From Thermoleophilaceae bacterium (GTDB lineage: Bacteria; Actinomycetota; Thermoleophilia; Solirubrobacterales; Thermoleophilaceae): a stretch of 64,000 nucleotides of DNA. A model generated the notes under the pieces. The model had not been told where the DNA came from. It saw only the letters and a program-made list of their open reading frames with translations, and searched no databases. Below are positions 1 through 8,092 of the stretch, one piece after another. Numbering within the stretch: the first letter of the stretch is position 1; each line of letters begins with the position of its first letter. The stretch is from positions 46,866 to 110,865 of the forward strand of contig JAUJNT010000003.1 in assembly GCA_030448005.1 (NCBI GenBank). The letters are read 5' to 3'. The position numbers and the translations under genes are program-made.

Positions 1-360
1 CCGGGCCCCGCCGCCGTAGGTGTGGTGGCGACCGATCCGGACGGCGGCGCGGTGGCGGAGCGCAAGGCCTACATAGGCGTGGCCACCAACAACGTCGCCG
101 AGTACCGCGCGGTGCTGCTCGGGCTGGAGCTGGCCCGCGAGCTGGGCGCCTCGGAGGTAGAGGTGGTGAACGACTCGGAGCTCGTGGCCCGGCAGATCGA
201 AGGGCGCTACAAGGTCAAGAACGCGGGGCTGAAGCCCCTCTACTTGGAGACGATGAGAGTGCTTCGCGAGTTCGAGACATGGTCGGTGCGCAGCGTGAGG
301 CGGGAATCCAACAAGCGTGCCGATGAGCTCGTGAACGAGGCCCTGGACGCGGCCGGATAG
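1..360 (+). CDS. RNase HI-like protein (5' end outside window)
   Basis: The frame is open from base 1, so the N-terminus lies upstream and only about 119 residues are visible. What remains is the second half of an RNase H fold. It shows NNVAEYRAVLLGLELA (Glu on the first helix), then a VNDSELVARQIEG strand-turn with its Asp, then NKRADELVNEAL with the last acidic residue. Family knowledge: such stand-alone proteins cleave RNA in RNA-DNA hybrids. The GTG at base 22 is internal, not a convincing start. The gene ends shortly before the carboxylate-amine ligase and may be co-transcribed with it. Family assignment is good; the exact subfamily (stand-alone or fused to a phosphatase upstream) cannot be seen. 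Confidence 0.8.
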   Translation, partial: PGPAAVGVVATDPDGGAVAERKAYIGVATNNVAEYRAVLLGLELARELGASEVEVVNDSELVARQIEGRYKVKNAGLKPLYLETMRVLREFETWSVRSVRRESNKRADELVNEALDAAG

Positions 361-431
361 GCGAGAGGATCAGCCACCCGCCCTCAGCCGAGCGGCTGCA
401 CGAGCTGTTCGAGCGCCCGGGGCGGTTCACC

Positions 432-1490
432 GTGGGGATCGAGGAGGAGCTGATGGTCCTCGACCCGGAGAAATTCGACCTCGTGCCGCGGGCACACGAG
501 CTGCTCGAGGGCCTCGAGGCTGACCCGCGCTTCAAGCCGGAGCTCGTGGCCGGCCAGGTGGAGCTCGTGACCACCCCGTCCGACACCGTCGGTGAGGCCG
601 CCGCCCAGCTCGAGGAGGGACGTCGCAGGCTGGGCCAGGCGGCGGACGAGAGAGTGGCACTGGCGGGCGCGGGTGCCCATCCGTTCACTTCCGAGGCAGG
701 CGTCCTCAACGAGGCGGAGCGCTACACCCACACGCGGAGGGAGTACGGGTGGGTGGCGCGCCGCCAGTTGGTGTTCGGCCTTCACGTACACGTGCGCGTG
801 CCCGGGGCTGAGAGGGCCGTCGCGGTCTACAACGGCCTGCGCTCATATCTGCCGGAGCTCGCCGCGCTGGCGGCAAACGCCCCGTTCTACGGCGCAGTCG
901 ACACCGGGCTGGCGTCGATAAGGCCGAAGATCTCCGAGATGCTCCCGCGTCAGGGAGTGCCGCCTATGCTCAGCGGCGTCGAGGATCTAGCGGGGGCGCT
1001 CGCCTGGGGCACGCGTGCCGGAGTCCTGGACTCGCCACGGACCTGGTGGTGGGAGCTTCGGCTGCACCCCGTCCACGGCACGGTTGAGGTCCGGGTTCCC
1101 GATCAGCAGACCACGGTCGCGGAAACGGCGGCGATAGCAGCCGTCGCCCACTCGCTCACCGCCTACCTGGCGGCACGGTATGACGCCGGGGAGCGGCTGC
1201 CTGGCCATCCCACGTGGCGAATCGAGGAGAACCGCTGGTCGGCCTGTCGGCACGGTCTCGAGGGAACGCTCGCCGACCTCGACACGGGCGCGCCTCGACC
1301 GGCGCGCGAGCGGGTTCTGGAGGTGCTCTCCGAGATCGAGCGCACGGCAGCCGACCTCGGCTGCTCGAAGGAGCTGGCCATGGCGCGTGTGCTCGCCGAT
1401 GGCACAGGGGCACAGCGCCAGCGCGAGGTCGGCGCGGAGGGCGGCGCGCAGGCCGTCGCGCGCTGGCTGGCGAGCCGCTTCGCCTCCTGA
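432..1490 (+). CDS. YbdK-type carboxylate-amine ligase (GCS2 family)
   Basis: ATP-dependent carboxylate-amine ligase related to glutamate-cysteine ligase type 2. The family signature VGIEEELMVLDPE is at the very start, with histidine-rich FGLHVHVRVP about 120 residues in and WWELRLHPVHGTVEVRVPDQQ in the C-terminal half. At about 352 residues it is slightly short for the family. The same frame is open upstream and reads ISHPPSAERLHELFERPGRFT directly before the GTG used here. That looks like the true N-terminus, with ATC at base 369 where homologues would have ATG. No ATG, GTG or TTG exists in frame between the stop at 324 and base 432. GTG 432 is therefore the first ordinary start, but the protein may begin at 369. 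Substrate unknown. Confidence 0.82.
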   Translation: MGIEEELMVLDPEKFDLVPRAHELLEGLEADPRFKPELVAGQVELVTTPSDTVGEAAAQLEEGRRRLGQAADERVALAGAGAHPFTSEAGVLNEAERYTHTRREYGWVARRQLVFGLHVHVRVPGAERAVAVYNGLRSYLPELAALAANAPFYGAVDTGLASIRPKISEMLPRQGVPPMLSGVEDLAGALAWGTRAGVLDSPRTWWWELRLHPVHGTVEVRVPDQQTTVAETAAIAAVAHSLTAYLAARYDAGERLPGHPTWRIEENRWSACRHGLEGTLADLDTGAPRPARERVLEVLSEIERTAADLGCSKELAMARVLADGTGAQRQREVGAEGGAQAVARWLASRFAS

Positions 1491-1542
1491 AGCGCCGCCG
1501 CGCTGTTTTGCCTCGCGTGCGCCGGGGCATGAAGTGGGTGTT

Positions 1543-2556
1543 ATGCCGCCCCTGCCCGAGCCGCGGGGTCCCGTGAGCGCGTTCCTCCTGCGGGAGCTCG
1601 TGCGACCGACCCATCCGCTGCCACCGACGGCGGTGGCCGAGCCGGTGGACTCCCTGGGCGACGAGGATCTCCAGCTGGCTCTTTACCTGTGCTACGAGCT
1701 GCACTACCGGGGTCTCGACGGGGTCGACCCGCGCTGGGAGTGGGAGCCGTCGTTGCTCGCGCTGCGAGGCAGCCTGGAGCGGATGGTGGAGGGTGCGCTC
1801 AGGCGGTTGGTCGGAGAGCTCCCCGCACGGATCGAGCCCGAGGAGAGCGACCGCGCCCTGCGCGCCGTCGCCGACGCCGACGACGCTCCGTCGCTCTCCA
1901 AGTACCTCGCTCGCCATGGCACCGAGGAGCAGGTGCTCGAGTTCATGATCCACCGGTCGGCCTACCAGCTCAAGGAGGCCGACCCCCACTCCTGGGCGCT
2001 GCCACGGCTGAGCGGCCCGCCCAAGGCGGCGCTTGTGGAGCTTCAGGCAGACGAGTACGGAGGCGGGCGCACCGACCGCATGCACGCGGAGCTGTTCGCG
2101 GCGGCGATGGAGGCGCTCTGCCTCGACCCCTCCTACGGGGCCTACCTCGACCGGATCCCGGGGGTCACGCTGGCCACCGTGAACCTCATGTCGCTCTTCG
2201 GTCTGCACCGGCGCCTGCGCGGCGCCATCGTCGGTCATCTGGCCCTCTTCGAGATGACATCTTCCGTTCCGAACCGCCGGTATGCGGATGCCCTGCGCCG
2301 CCTCGGACATGACGCCCGCGCCACCGCGTTCTTCGATGAGCACGTGGAGGCGGATGCGGTGCACGAGAACATCGCCGCCGTTGACCTGGCCGGCGGGCTG
2401 ATTCGCCAGCAGCCGGAGATCGCGGGAGACGTCATCTTCGGGGCGCGCGCGCTCGCCGAGCTGGACGCGCGTTGGTCGCGCCACATGCTCGAGAGCTGGG
2501 ATGCCGGGCGCAGCTCGCTTCGCACGCCGGTGGCCCAGCCGGCGCTGACCGCCTAG
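1543..2556 (+). CDS. Iron-containing redox enzyme family (haem-oxygenase-like fold)
   Basis: About 337 residues, mostly helical, resembling the 'iron-containing redox enzyme' group with a haem-oxygenase-like fold. Candidate ligands are Glu and His residues in the helices around YLCYELHYRG, MHAELFAAAMEALCL and FDEHVEADAVHENIA. ATG 1543 was chosen because it follows the end of the ligase gene by about 50 bases; the frame is open further upstream, but only as a shadow of that gene. The stop overlaps by 4 bases the stop of the convergent CDGSH gene. In other actinobacteria I recall such proteins encoded next to CDGSH proteins, so a shared redox role is plausible. Metal and substrate are unknown. 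Confidence 0.75.
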   Translation: MPPLPEPRGPVSAFLLRELVRPTHPLPPTAVAEPVDSLGDEDLQLALYLCYELHYRGLDGVDPRWEWEPSLLALRGSLERMVEGALRRLVGELPARIEPEESDRALRAVADADDAPSLSKYLARHGTEEQVLEFMIHRSAYQLKEADPHSWALPRLSGPPKAALVELQADEYGGGRTDRMHAELFAAAMEALCLDPSYGAYLDRIPGVTLATVNLMSLFGLHRRLRGAIVGHLALFEMTSSVPNRRYADALRRLGHDARATAFFDEHVEADAVHENIAAVDLAGGLIRQQPEIAGDVIFGARALAELDARWSRHMLESWDAGRSSLRTPVAQPALTA

Positions 2557-2789
2557 CTCGGGCCGCGGCCGGCCTCCCGGGCGCTCGGCGCCCGGAAGTC
2601 CACGAGCTTGTGACTCCCGTCGCAGAATGGTCGTGTGCGGGACTTCCCGCAGCGGCAGAGGGCGATCGTCTCGCGCCCCGCCTCGATCTCGTTGCCGTCC
2701 TGGTCCTGTAGGCGAAAGTCGCCCCGCACCAGCAGGGGGCCGTCGCGGTAGGGGGTGATCACCGTCTCGATCTTCCTGGGTTCGCTCAC
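2553..2789 (-). CDS. CDGSH-type iron-sulfur protein
   Basis: Small 78-residue protein with one CDGSH domain. CRCGKSRTRPFCDGSH gives the 3Cys-1His ligand set (C45, C47, C56, H60) that binds a 2Fe-2S cluster. An N-terminal beta-rich part (about 1-42) contains PYRDGPLLVRGDF, as in bacterial CDGSH proteins. No signal peptide or membrane segment is visible, so it should be cytoplasmic. It starts with GTG and is convergent with the haem-oxygenase-like gene, with a 4-base overlap at the stops. A 15-bp palindrome lies 5 bases upstream of the start. Proposed role: electron transfer or cluster handling for the neighbouring redox enzyme, which is an inference. Confidence 0.9.
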   Translation of the reverse strand: MSEPRKIETVITPYRDGPLLVRGDFRLQDQDGNEIEAGRETIALCRCGKSRTRPFCDGSHKLVDFRAPSAREAGRGPS

Positions 2790-2793
2790 CTAA

Positions 2794-2808
2794 CGAGGTA
2801 TTACCTCG
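2794..2808. promoter_or_regulatory. Perfect 15-bp palindrome upstream of the CDGSH gene
   Basis: CGAGGTATTACCTCG has 7-bp arms around a single T. It begins 5 bases before the GTG of the CDGSH gene and lies about 175 bases before the Asp23 operon. The position suits an operator for the CDGSH gene. The short, AT-centred arms argue against a terminator. The binding protein is unknown. Confidence 0.45.
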
Positions 2809-2982
2809 AAGCTGCTCGTTCAATCGTCGTCAGTCAGGCAGGTAGGCCCGAGGTGTCGTCGACCGAAAATCCTCACTGCCGCCGGGGTAAGTGTGTTTGC
2901 ATGGTTCTGATCTGAGAACTGGTCTCTGTACGCAGTCTGGGCAATGGTCGACCATCGAGCCGGCCCCAAGAGAGGAGATCGG

Positions 2983-3423
2983 ATGGCTGAGGGCACTCAG
3001 GGCGCGGCGGGCAGTACGGCTGCGCGTCGCGAAAGCGCGGGCAACACGTCGTTGGAATCGAGCCGTGGCAATACGACGATCGCGAATGGGGTCGTGACGA
3101 AGGTAGCCGGCATCGCGGCCCGGGAGGTACCCGGCGTCTACGACCTCGGTGGTGGCGCCGCGCGCGCGATCGGCTCCGTTGGCGAGCGTGTCGGCATCGG
3201 CGATGCGCGTAGTCAGGGCGTGTCGGTCGAGGTCGGGGAGAAGGAGGCGGCGGTCGACCTGACGATCGTGGTGGAGTACGGCGAGTCGATCCCGCAGGTC
3301 GCTCAGCAGATTCGCGACAACACGATCAACCGCATCGAGGGCATGACCGGCCTCTCTGTCACCGAGGTCAACGTGGCGGTCACCGATCTCCATTTCCCCG
3401 GCGACGAAAGCGGCGACGCGTAG
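2983..3423 (+). CDS. Asp23/Gls24 family envelope stress response protein
   Basis: First gene of a five-gene operon. About 146 residues: a low-complexity, Ser/Thr/Gly/Asn-rich N-terminus (1-35), then an Asp23 domain from TTIANGVVTKVAGIAARE to the end, including VPGVYDL and the conserved amphipathic strand VDLTIVVEYGESIPQVAQQI. ATG 2983 was chosen because AGAGGAGAT precedes it at good spacing; an earlier in-frame start at 2944 lacks a ribosome site. Family knowledge: Asp23-like proteins are tethered to the membrane by AmaP-type partners and respond to cell-wall stress. Two such membrane partners lie downstream. Confidence 0.9.
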   Translation: MAEGTQGAAGSTAARRESAGNTSLESSRGNTTIANGVVTKVAGIAAREVPGVYDLGGGAARAIGSVGERVGIGDARSQGVSVEVGEKEAAVDLTIVVEYGESIPQVAQQIRDNTINRIEGMTGLSVTEVNVAVTDLHFPGDESGDA

Positions 3424-3438
3424 GCCGGAGGGTTGAGC

Positions 3439-3801
3439 GTGCCTTCTGAGCGGACGCCGTCGGCCCCGTCGGCGCTCATCTCGGCGCGCGTCGAGCTCGC
3501 CCGAGTTGCGCTTGGGGCCGCGACCGCCGTTGAAGGGGTCGTCGCCGGGAATCCGGGCCAGACCGAGGCTTACGTGACGCCGGACGGGGAGAGGAGGTTG
3601 GTGGGCGTCGTGGCGGTCGCCGAGCGCGGCGGGCGCTACAGCGTCGACCTCTGCCTGACCGCACGGCTGGTGCCGTTGCACGAGCTTGGCGCGCGCGTGG
3701 CGGAGCGGGTGCGCAAGGCCGTCGACGCTGCCGGCATGGCCGAGCGGTTGGGTGCGCTGCACGTGACCATCGCCGACGTCGAAGCCGAGGGTGCGACGTG
3801 A
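3439..3801 (+). CDS. Second, divergent Asp23-like protein
   Basis: About 120 residues with the same alternating strand-helix layout as the Asp23 domain: ISARVELARVALGAATAVEGVV, then RYSVDLCLTARLVPLHELGARVAERV and a final LHVTIADVE strand. It lacks the Ser/Thr-rich N-terminal extension of the first copy. GTG 3439 fits the GGAGG at 3427-3431 better than TTG 3433, which is only 2 bases from it. Its stop overlaps the GTG of the next gene by 4 bases, so the genes are translationally coupled. Possibly forms mixed oligomers with the first copy; that is inference. Confidence 0.7.
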   Translation: MPSERTPSAPSALISARVELARVALGAATAVEGVVAGNPGQTEAYVTPDGERRLVGVVAVAERGGRYSVDLCLTARLVPLHELGARVAERVRKAVDAAGMAERLGALHVTIADVEAEGAT

Positions 3802-4388
3802 TATTCCTGCGCGCGCTGGTGCGGCTCGTGTCGTTCGTCCTGCTCCTGGCGCTCGCCTTGGTGGGCGCCGCCATAGCGCTGTTCTCGATTCAGGGCGGGG
3901 ATACGGGGTTGAGCATCCCGTCGCTCGCACAGATCGTTCAGCTGCCGGAACTGCGCGGGACGCTCGACGACTTCCTCGCTGCGCTCGAGCGGCCGGGGCC
4001 CGTGGCGGCCATGACGTTGCTCGTGGCGGTTGGGGCCGTCGTGCTCGGCGCTCTGCTGCTGATCGGGATCCTCCTGCCACGGCGCGAGCGGATGGTCACC
4101 CTCGACTCGAGTGAGCGCGGGATGCTGGCGGCGCGCCGCCGCCCGCTCGCTCAGCTCGCCGCGGCGTTGGCCGAGCGCGTGGAGGGCGTTACCCAGGCGC
4201 GGGTGCGGGTGCGGCCGCGGCGCACTTCCGGTGGTCGCCTGAAGGTTCGCGCCGACCGCACGCGGGCGGCGCAGCCGGAGTCGGTCAAGCAGTCGATCGC
4301 ACACGCGCTCGAGCCGCTCACCGGACCGTTCGAGCTCCGGGCCCGCACGAGCTCGCGGGTCGGTGAGAGCGGCTCGAGGGTTCAGTGA
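3798..4388 (+). CDS. Membrane protein, AmaP/DUF6286-like (first copy)
   Basis: 196 residues. Two membrane segments are clear: about 7-30 (VRLVSFVLLLALALVGAAIALF) and about 70-93 (AAMTLLVAVGAVVLGALLLIGILL). A cytoplasmic C-terminal domain follows that carries an Asp23-like strand pattern. The layout, two helices then a basic cytoplasmic domain, is that of AmaP-type anchors encoded with Asp23 proteins. GTG start overlaps the preceding stop by 4 bases. Probable role: holding the Asp23-like proteins at the membrane. Confidence 0.72.
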   Translation: MIFLRALVRLVSFVLLLALALVGAAIALFSIQGGDTGLSIPSLAQIVQLPELRGTLDDFLAALERPGPVAAMTLLVAVGAVVLGALLLIGILLPRRERMVTLDSSERGMLAARRRPLAQLAAALAERVEGVTQARVRVRPRRTSGGRLKVRADRTRAAQPESVKQSIAHALEPLTGPFELRARTSSRVGESGSRVQ

Positions 4389-4993
4389 TGCTGCGGCAGC
4401 GCATCCGCTCGCGCACATCGCCGCTGGCTTTCGTCGGCCGCGCACTCGTCGTGCTGCTGGCGCTCGGTCTGATCTGGGGCGGCGTGGCGTTCGCTCTGCT
4501 GGCGCTCAAGGTCGACGCCGGAACCGTCAACGACATCACCGGCTATCGGTCGGTCTACGACTTCCTCACCGGACTCGGTCCGGGCGACTTCGACGGCACG
4601 ACTCGGCTCATCCTCGGCCTGGTCGGGCTGACGGCTCTGCTGCTCTTCGGCTACCTGGCGTGGAAGGAGATCCCGCGGCCGTACCTGGCGCGCCGGGACC
4701 TCAACCTGGCTCGCGACGAGCGCGGCGATGTCGTGGTCGAACCTCGAGCGATCGAGCGGCTGGCCGAGGCATCGGCGCTTCGGCAGAGGGGTGTGAGCGC
4801 CGCGAGCGGCCGCTACGGCGGCGACGACCTCTCCGTCGACGTGTCGGTGCGGCGCACGAACCAGCCGGCGCAGATCCTCCACGGCGTTCACAGCGCGGTG
4901 TACGAAGCGCTCGAGGCGCACGGACTACCGACCGTGCCGGTCAACGTGACGCTGGCCGGCTACAAGCAGAAAACCGGAAGGGAGCTCAGATGA
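4385..4993 (+). CDS. Membrane protein, AmaP/DUF6286-like (second copy)
   Basis: 202 residues, with the same layout as the preceding gene: membrane segments at about 20-45 and 80-100, a short extracytoplasmic loop with GYRSVYDFLTGLG, then a soluble domain ending in a VPVNVTLAGYKQ strand. It overlaps the previous gene by 4 bases; GTG 4385 and ATG 4388 are both possible starts. It looks like a paralogue of the upstream gene, giving the operon two Asp23-like and two anchor-like proteins. Confidence 0.72.
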   Translation: MMLRQRIRSRTSPLAFVGRALVVLLALGLIWGGVAFALLALKVDAGTVNDITGYRSVYDFLTGLGPGDFDGTTRLILGLVGLTALLLFGYLAWKEIPRPYLARRDLNLARDERGDVVVEPRAIERLAEASALRQRGVSAASGRYGGDDLSVDVSVRRTNQPAQILHGVHSAVYEALEAHGLPTVPVNVTLAGYKQKTGRELR

Positions 4994-5235
4994 TGGATCA
5001 GAAGCAATTCCTTGCCGCTCTCGGCTTTGCCTTCACGGCGGCCTGGATCGGCTTTAACTTCGGGTCTGCGGTGCTCTGCCTGGTGGGCGCCGGGCTCTTC
5101 TATGCCGCCGCCTCGTTCGCACAGGGGGAACTCGACCTGCCCGAGATCCAGGACCGCTTGCGCGGCGGAAGTCAGGGCCGCTCGGGCGGCGCCTACGGCG
5201 CGCAGCCCGGGACGCACGCCCCGCGCGTGCGGTAG
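4990..5235 (+). CDS. Small membrane protein ending the Asp23 operon
   Basis: 81 residues with one or two hydrophobic stretches (about 5-45, including GFAFTAAWIGFNFGSAVLCLVGAGLFYAAA), a short acidic DLPEIQDRL segment and a Gly/Gln-rich tail. It overlaps the previous stop (ATGA). Size, topology and position resemble the DUF2273-type small proteins of Gls24 operons, but I cannot confirm the family. It is the last gene of the operon; decayed sequence follows. Confidence 0.65.
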   Translation: MMDQKQFLAALGFAFTAAWIGFNFGSAVLCLVGAGLFYAAASFAQGELDLPEIQDRLRGGSQGRSGGAYGAQPGTHAPRVR

Positions 5236-5280
5236 TGCGGCCGCGAGGCCAAGATGGTCGAAGCGACGGCCTTTGTCGAC

Positions 5281-5350
5281 ATGTGAGCGCCACCCACGCA
5301 GCGACCACGGTGCGCTTGTAAGAGAGGACCCAGCGGGTGAGCGAGGACAT
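5281..5350 (-). pseudogene. Remnant of an MMPL-family transporter N-terminus
   Basis: Reading the minus strand from GTG 5350 gives MSSLTRWVLSYKRTVVAAW and a little more hydrophobic sequence. This is the typical start of MMPL/RND-type transporters (short cytoplasmic leader, then the first helix). After about 23 residues the similarity stops and no further transporter sequence is present. It marks the boundary where the intact Asp23 operon ends and the decayed zone begins. Bases 5236-5280 hold nothing I recognise. Confidence 0.45.
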
Positions 5351-5524
5351 GGCTACCTCCTTGAGGACTCGCCGGACCGGTGTCGCCGGTCTCGAGCCGA
5401 TCTGTTCGTCAGATTCTGTACTTCAGACTGGGGTTGGCGTAGGAACTAATCGCGGTGTCCACACCGTCTTCGGACGTAGCGCCGCGAGCGCATGGGACCG
5501 CACGCCGCGCCGCGGCGCGGCGCG

Positions 5525-5830
5525 AGTCGCCCGGACTTGGAGCGCGAGAGGTCCTCGCCGCCTACCTGCGTCGCGTTCGCGGTGCCGTGGCGGACCCCGA
5601 GCGGATCGTCATCTGCACGGGCTTCGCGCAGGGGCCTGAACCTCGTAACCCGCGCGCTGGTCCGCCAGGGGGTCGGGGAGGTCGCCTTCGAGGATCCCGG
5701 CTACGACGAGCAGCGCGAGATCGCGCGACACGCCGGCGTCCGCGTCATCCCCGGCACCTGCGGCGGATGCGTGCGGTCTATGGTGGGCGGCGCAAGGTAC
5801 TCGTGCACGCCTAACGACTACCAGGAACGC
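5525..5830 (+). pseudogene. Frameshifted remnant of a MocR/PdxR-type regulator
   Basis: Two reading frames together match the start of the aminotransferase-like domain of MocR regulators. Frame one gives REVLAAYLRRVRGAVADPER and IVICTGFAQG (5540-5635). After a shift, frame two gives LNLVTRALVRQGVGEVAFED then PGYDEQREIARHAGVRVIP (5630-5760). Traces such as GAR and TPNDYQ, where intact proteins read TPAHQ, continue to about 5825. The GntR DNA-binding part and the PLP-lysine half are missing. The piece is non-functional. Confidence 0.6.
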
Positions 5831-6025
5831 CATCGCCGACGCTGCCACCATCGCAGTGGGCGCGAAGGAGAAGCCGCTTCCGTCTCGCCGGCATCCGCCA
5901 ACCCTCACGCACCCCGGTACGAACGCCGACCACCGGGAGCGATGTCCCGGTGGCCCGTTCGTGAAGGCCGGCTCAGCGAAGCGAGACCGCGACCTGCTCC
6001 AGGAGGTCCATCGCCTCCTGCAGGC

Positions 6026-6052
6026 TGAGCCGGACCGGGTTCCACGGAGACC
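6026..6052 (+). repeat. Left inverted repeat of the IS3 element
   Basis: Starts TGAGCCGGACCGGGTT and ends ACGGAGACC. It pairs with the complement of 9031-9057, which starts TGAGCCAGGCCGGGTT and has the same ACGGAGACC. It lies 3' of the orfB stop. Confidence 0.8.
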
Positions 6053-6443
6053 GTGTTACTTGGTTTTGACAGTGAGCAACGTACTGGTTGGGGCGGCGGG
6101 GCCGAGCACGGCGAGCCCGTAGGGCGAGTGGTGGGAGGGTCCGCCGGCGCGGCCGGCCGGTCCGCCGGCGGCGGCCGCGGTGAGCGCGTTGAGCTCGAAC
6201 TCGACCGGGGGGATGTCGCCGAGTTCGCCGTGCAGGCGCGTGTTGTTGTACCAGCCGACCCACGCGACGGTCGCGAGCTCGACCTCGGTGGCGGTCCGCC
6301 ACACGCGGTCTGCGATCAGCTCCGTCTTTAGGTGTCCACGAGGCTTTCGGCCATCGCGTTGTCATAGGCGTCGCCGGTCGTTCCGACCGAGGCCAGCACG
6401 CCCCCGCGGCCATCACGGCGTGCAGGTCGGCGCTGGTGTACTG

Positions 6444-6468
6444 GGCGGATTCAAGCGGTCCTCGCAAC
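6444..6468 (+). repeat. IS30 left inverted repeat
   Basis: Contains CGGTCCTCGCAAC at its inner end, identical to the complement of the right repeat (8068-8092). There are four mismatches over 25 bases, mostly at the outer end. Confidence 0.85.
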
Positions 6469-6489
6469 GCTCGATCGAGAGGAGTTGCG

Positions 6490-7859
6490 ATGGGCGCGAG
6501 GAGAAGGCGGCGGTCGGATCGGGCTGGTCGGCCGGCGATGCGGTCACCGGGACGTCCGGCGGCGGGGCGGAAGGAGCACCGCCAGCGGTTCTGGGCAGCG
6601 ATCGCTCGCGGGCTGTCCAGCGAGGACGCGGCGGCCGAAGCGGGCGTGTCGGCCGCGGTTGGCGTCCGGTGGTTCCGGGAGGGTGGCGGGATGCCGTCCG
6701 TCACGCTCGGCGCGCCGTCGGGGCGGTACCTGTCGTTCGCCGAGCGGGAGGAGATCGCTCTTCTTCGGGCGCGTGGTTGCGGCGTGCGGGAGATCGCGCG
6801 GGCGCTCGGGCGCTCGCCGTCCACGATCTCGAGGGAGCTGCGTCGCAATGCCGCGACGCGTGCCGGTGGGCTCGAGTATCGGGCCAGCGCCGCGCAGTGG
6901 CATGCCGACCGTCGAAGCCGGCGTCCGAAGCCCGCCAAGCTCGCGGAGAATCCTGAGTTGCGCCGGTATGTGCAGGACCGCCTAGCCGGTGCGGTGGAGC
7001 GGCCCGACGGGGTCGTCGTCGACGGTCCAGCGGTCGCGTGGATCGGCCGGCGCCATGGCCGGCGCAAGGACCGGCGGTGGACGAGGTCCTGGAGCCCGGA
7101 GCAGATCTCCAGCCGGCTCCGCCTCGACTTCCCCGATGATGAGTCGATGCGCGTCTCCCACGAGGCGATCTACCAGTCGCTCTATATCCAGGGGCGCGGC
7201 GCGCTCAGGCGCGAGCTCACCGCCTGCTTGCGCACCGGACGCGCGCTGCGCGTCCCGAGGGCCCGCACGCGCGGCGCGGCAAGAGCTTCGTGACCGACGA
7301 GATCCTGATCAGCGAGCGGCCCGCCGAAGCTGCCGACCGTGCCGTTCCGGGCCACTGGGAAGGCGACCTGATCCTCGGCCTGGGCAGCTCCGCGATCGGC
7401 ACGCTCGTGGAGCGCAGCAGCCGGTTCACGATGCTGCTTCACCTTCCGCCGATGTGCGGCGGCGAGGACCCCAGGATCAAGAACGGACCCGCGCTCACCG
7501 GTCACGGAGCCGAGGCCGTCCGCGACACGATCGCCGCCGCGATCACCACGCTCCCCGAGCAGCTGCGCCGGTCGCTGACCTGGGACCAGGGCGCCGAGAT
7601 GGCCCAGCACGCGCAGCTTCGGATCGACACCGGCCTGCAGATCTACTTCTGCAATCCACAGAGCCCGTGGCAGCGCGGCACCAACGAGAACACCAACGGG
7701 CTGCTGCGCCAGTACTTCCCGAAGGGCACCGACCTCGCCAGGCACAGCGCCGACGACATCGCCGCCGTCGCCGCCGCCCTGAACACGCGCCCCCGGAAGA
7801 CCCTCGGCTGGAGAACGCCCGCCGAAGCGCTCGACGAGCACCTGGCGAAGACAGCCTGA
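6490..7859 (+). pseudogene. IS30-family transposase with a single-base frameshift
   Basis: The first part (6490-7293, about 267 residues) has the IS30 helix-turn-helix YLSFAEREEIALLRARG and VREIARALGRSPSTISRELR, then WSPEQISSRLRLDFPDD and [10 protein letters not shown]. The second part (from 7290, 189 residues) has the DDE core: [19 protein letters not shown] and [17 protein letters not shown]. The parts are joined by a frame change at about 7270-7285, where homologues read [11 protein letters not shown]; one base appears lost in GGCGCGGC. IS30 transposases are normally one frame, so this copy is probably dead unless the site is slippery. ATG 6490 follows GAGAGGAG. Confidence 0.85.
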
Positions 7860-8067
7860 GCCGGCCCAGCCCGCCGACCGCGAACGAGGCGAGATCCGGA
7901 GCGCCGCGCAACGGGGCCCAGCTAGGCGCGCACGCGCCTATCGCCGCTCCGGCCCGCCCTCCGGGCGAGCCTCGACGGCGACAGGCGCATCACCCCAGCA
8001 CGCGTCTCTGCGCCGAGGCCCGCGGAGCCGTCACCTGCAGTCCGTAGATTCATCTCACGGAAACGCT

Positions 8068-8092
8068 GTTGCGAGGACCGGTTGAGTCCGGG
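8068..8092 (-). repeat. IS30 right inverted repeat
   Basis: Complement of the left end at 6444-6468. Bases 8068-8080 are GTTGCGAGGACCG. CTG at 8093-8095 repeats the CTG at 6441-6443. Confidence 0.85.

Larger units (their letters stand above)
6444..8092 (+). mobile_element. IS30-family insertion sequence inserted in IS3 orfB
   Basis: 1,649 bp with imperfect 25-bp terminal inverted repeats (6444-6468 and 8068-8092). It is flanked by the 3-bp direct repeat CTG at 6441-6443 and 8093-8095. Deleting the element and one CTG restores the IS3 reading HSDRGSQYTS exactly, so the boundaries are firm. IS30 elements typically duplicate 2-3 bp. It carries one transposase gene, which is frameshifted. Confidence 0.92.

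Noticed and set aside
1156..2823. 555-codon minus-strand open frame across the ligase and redox genes
   Set aside because: Arg/Pro/Gly-rich shadow of real plus-strand genes, typical of high-GC DNA.
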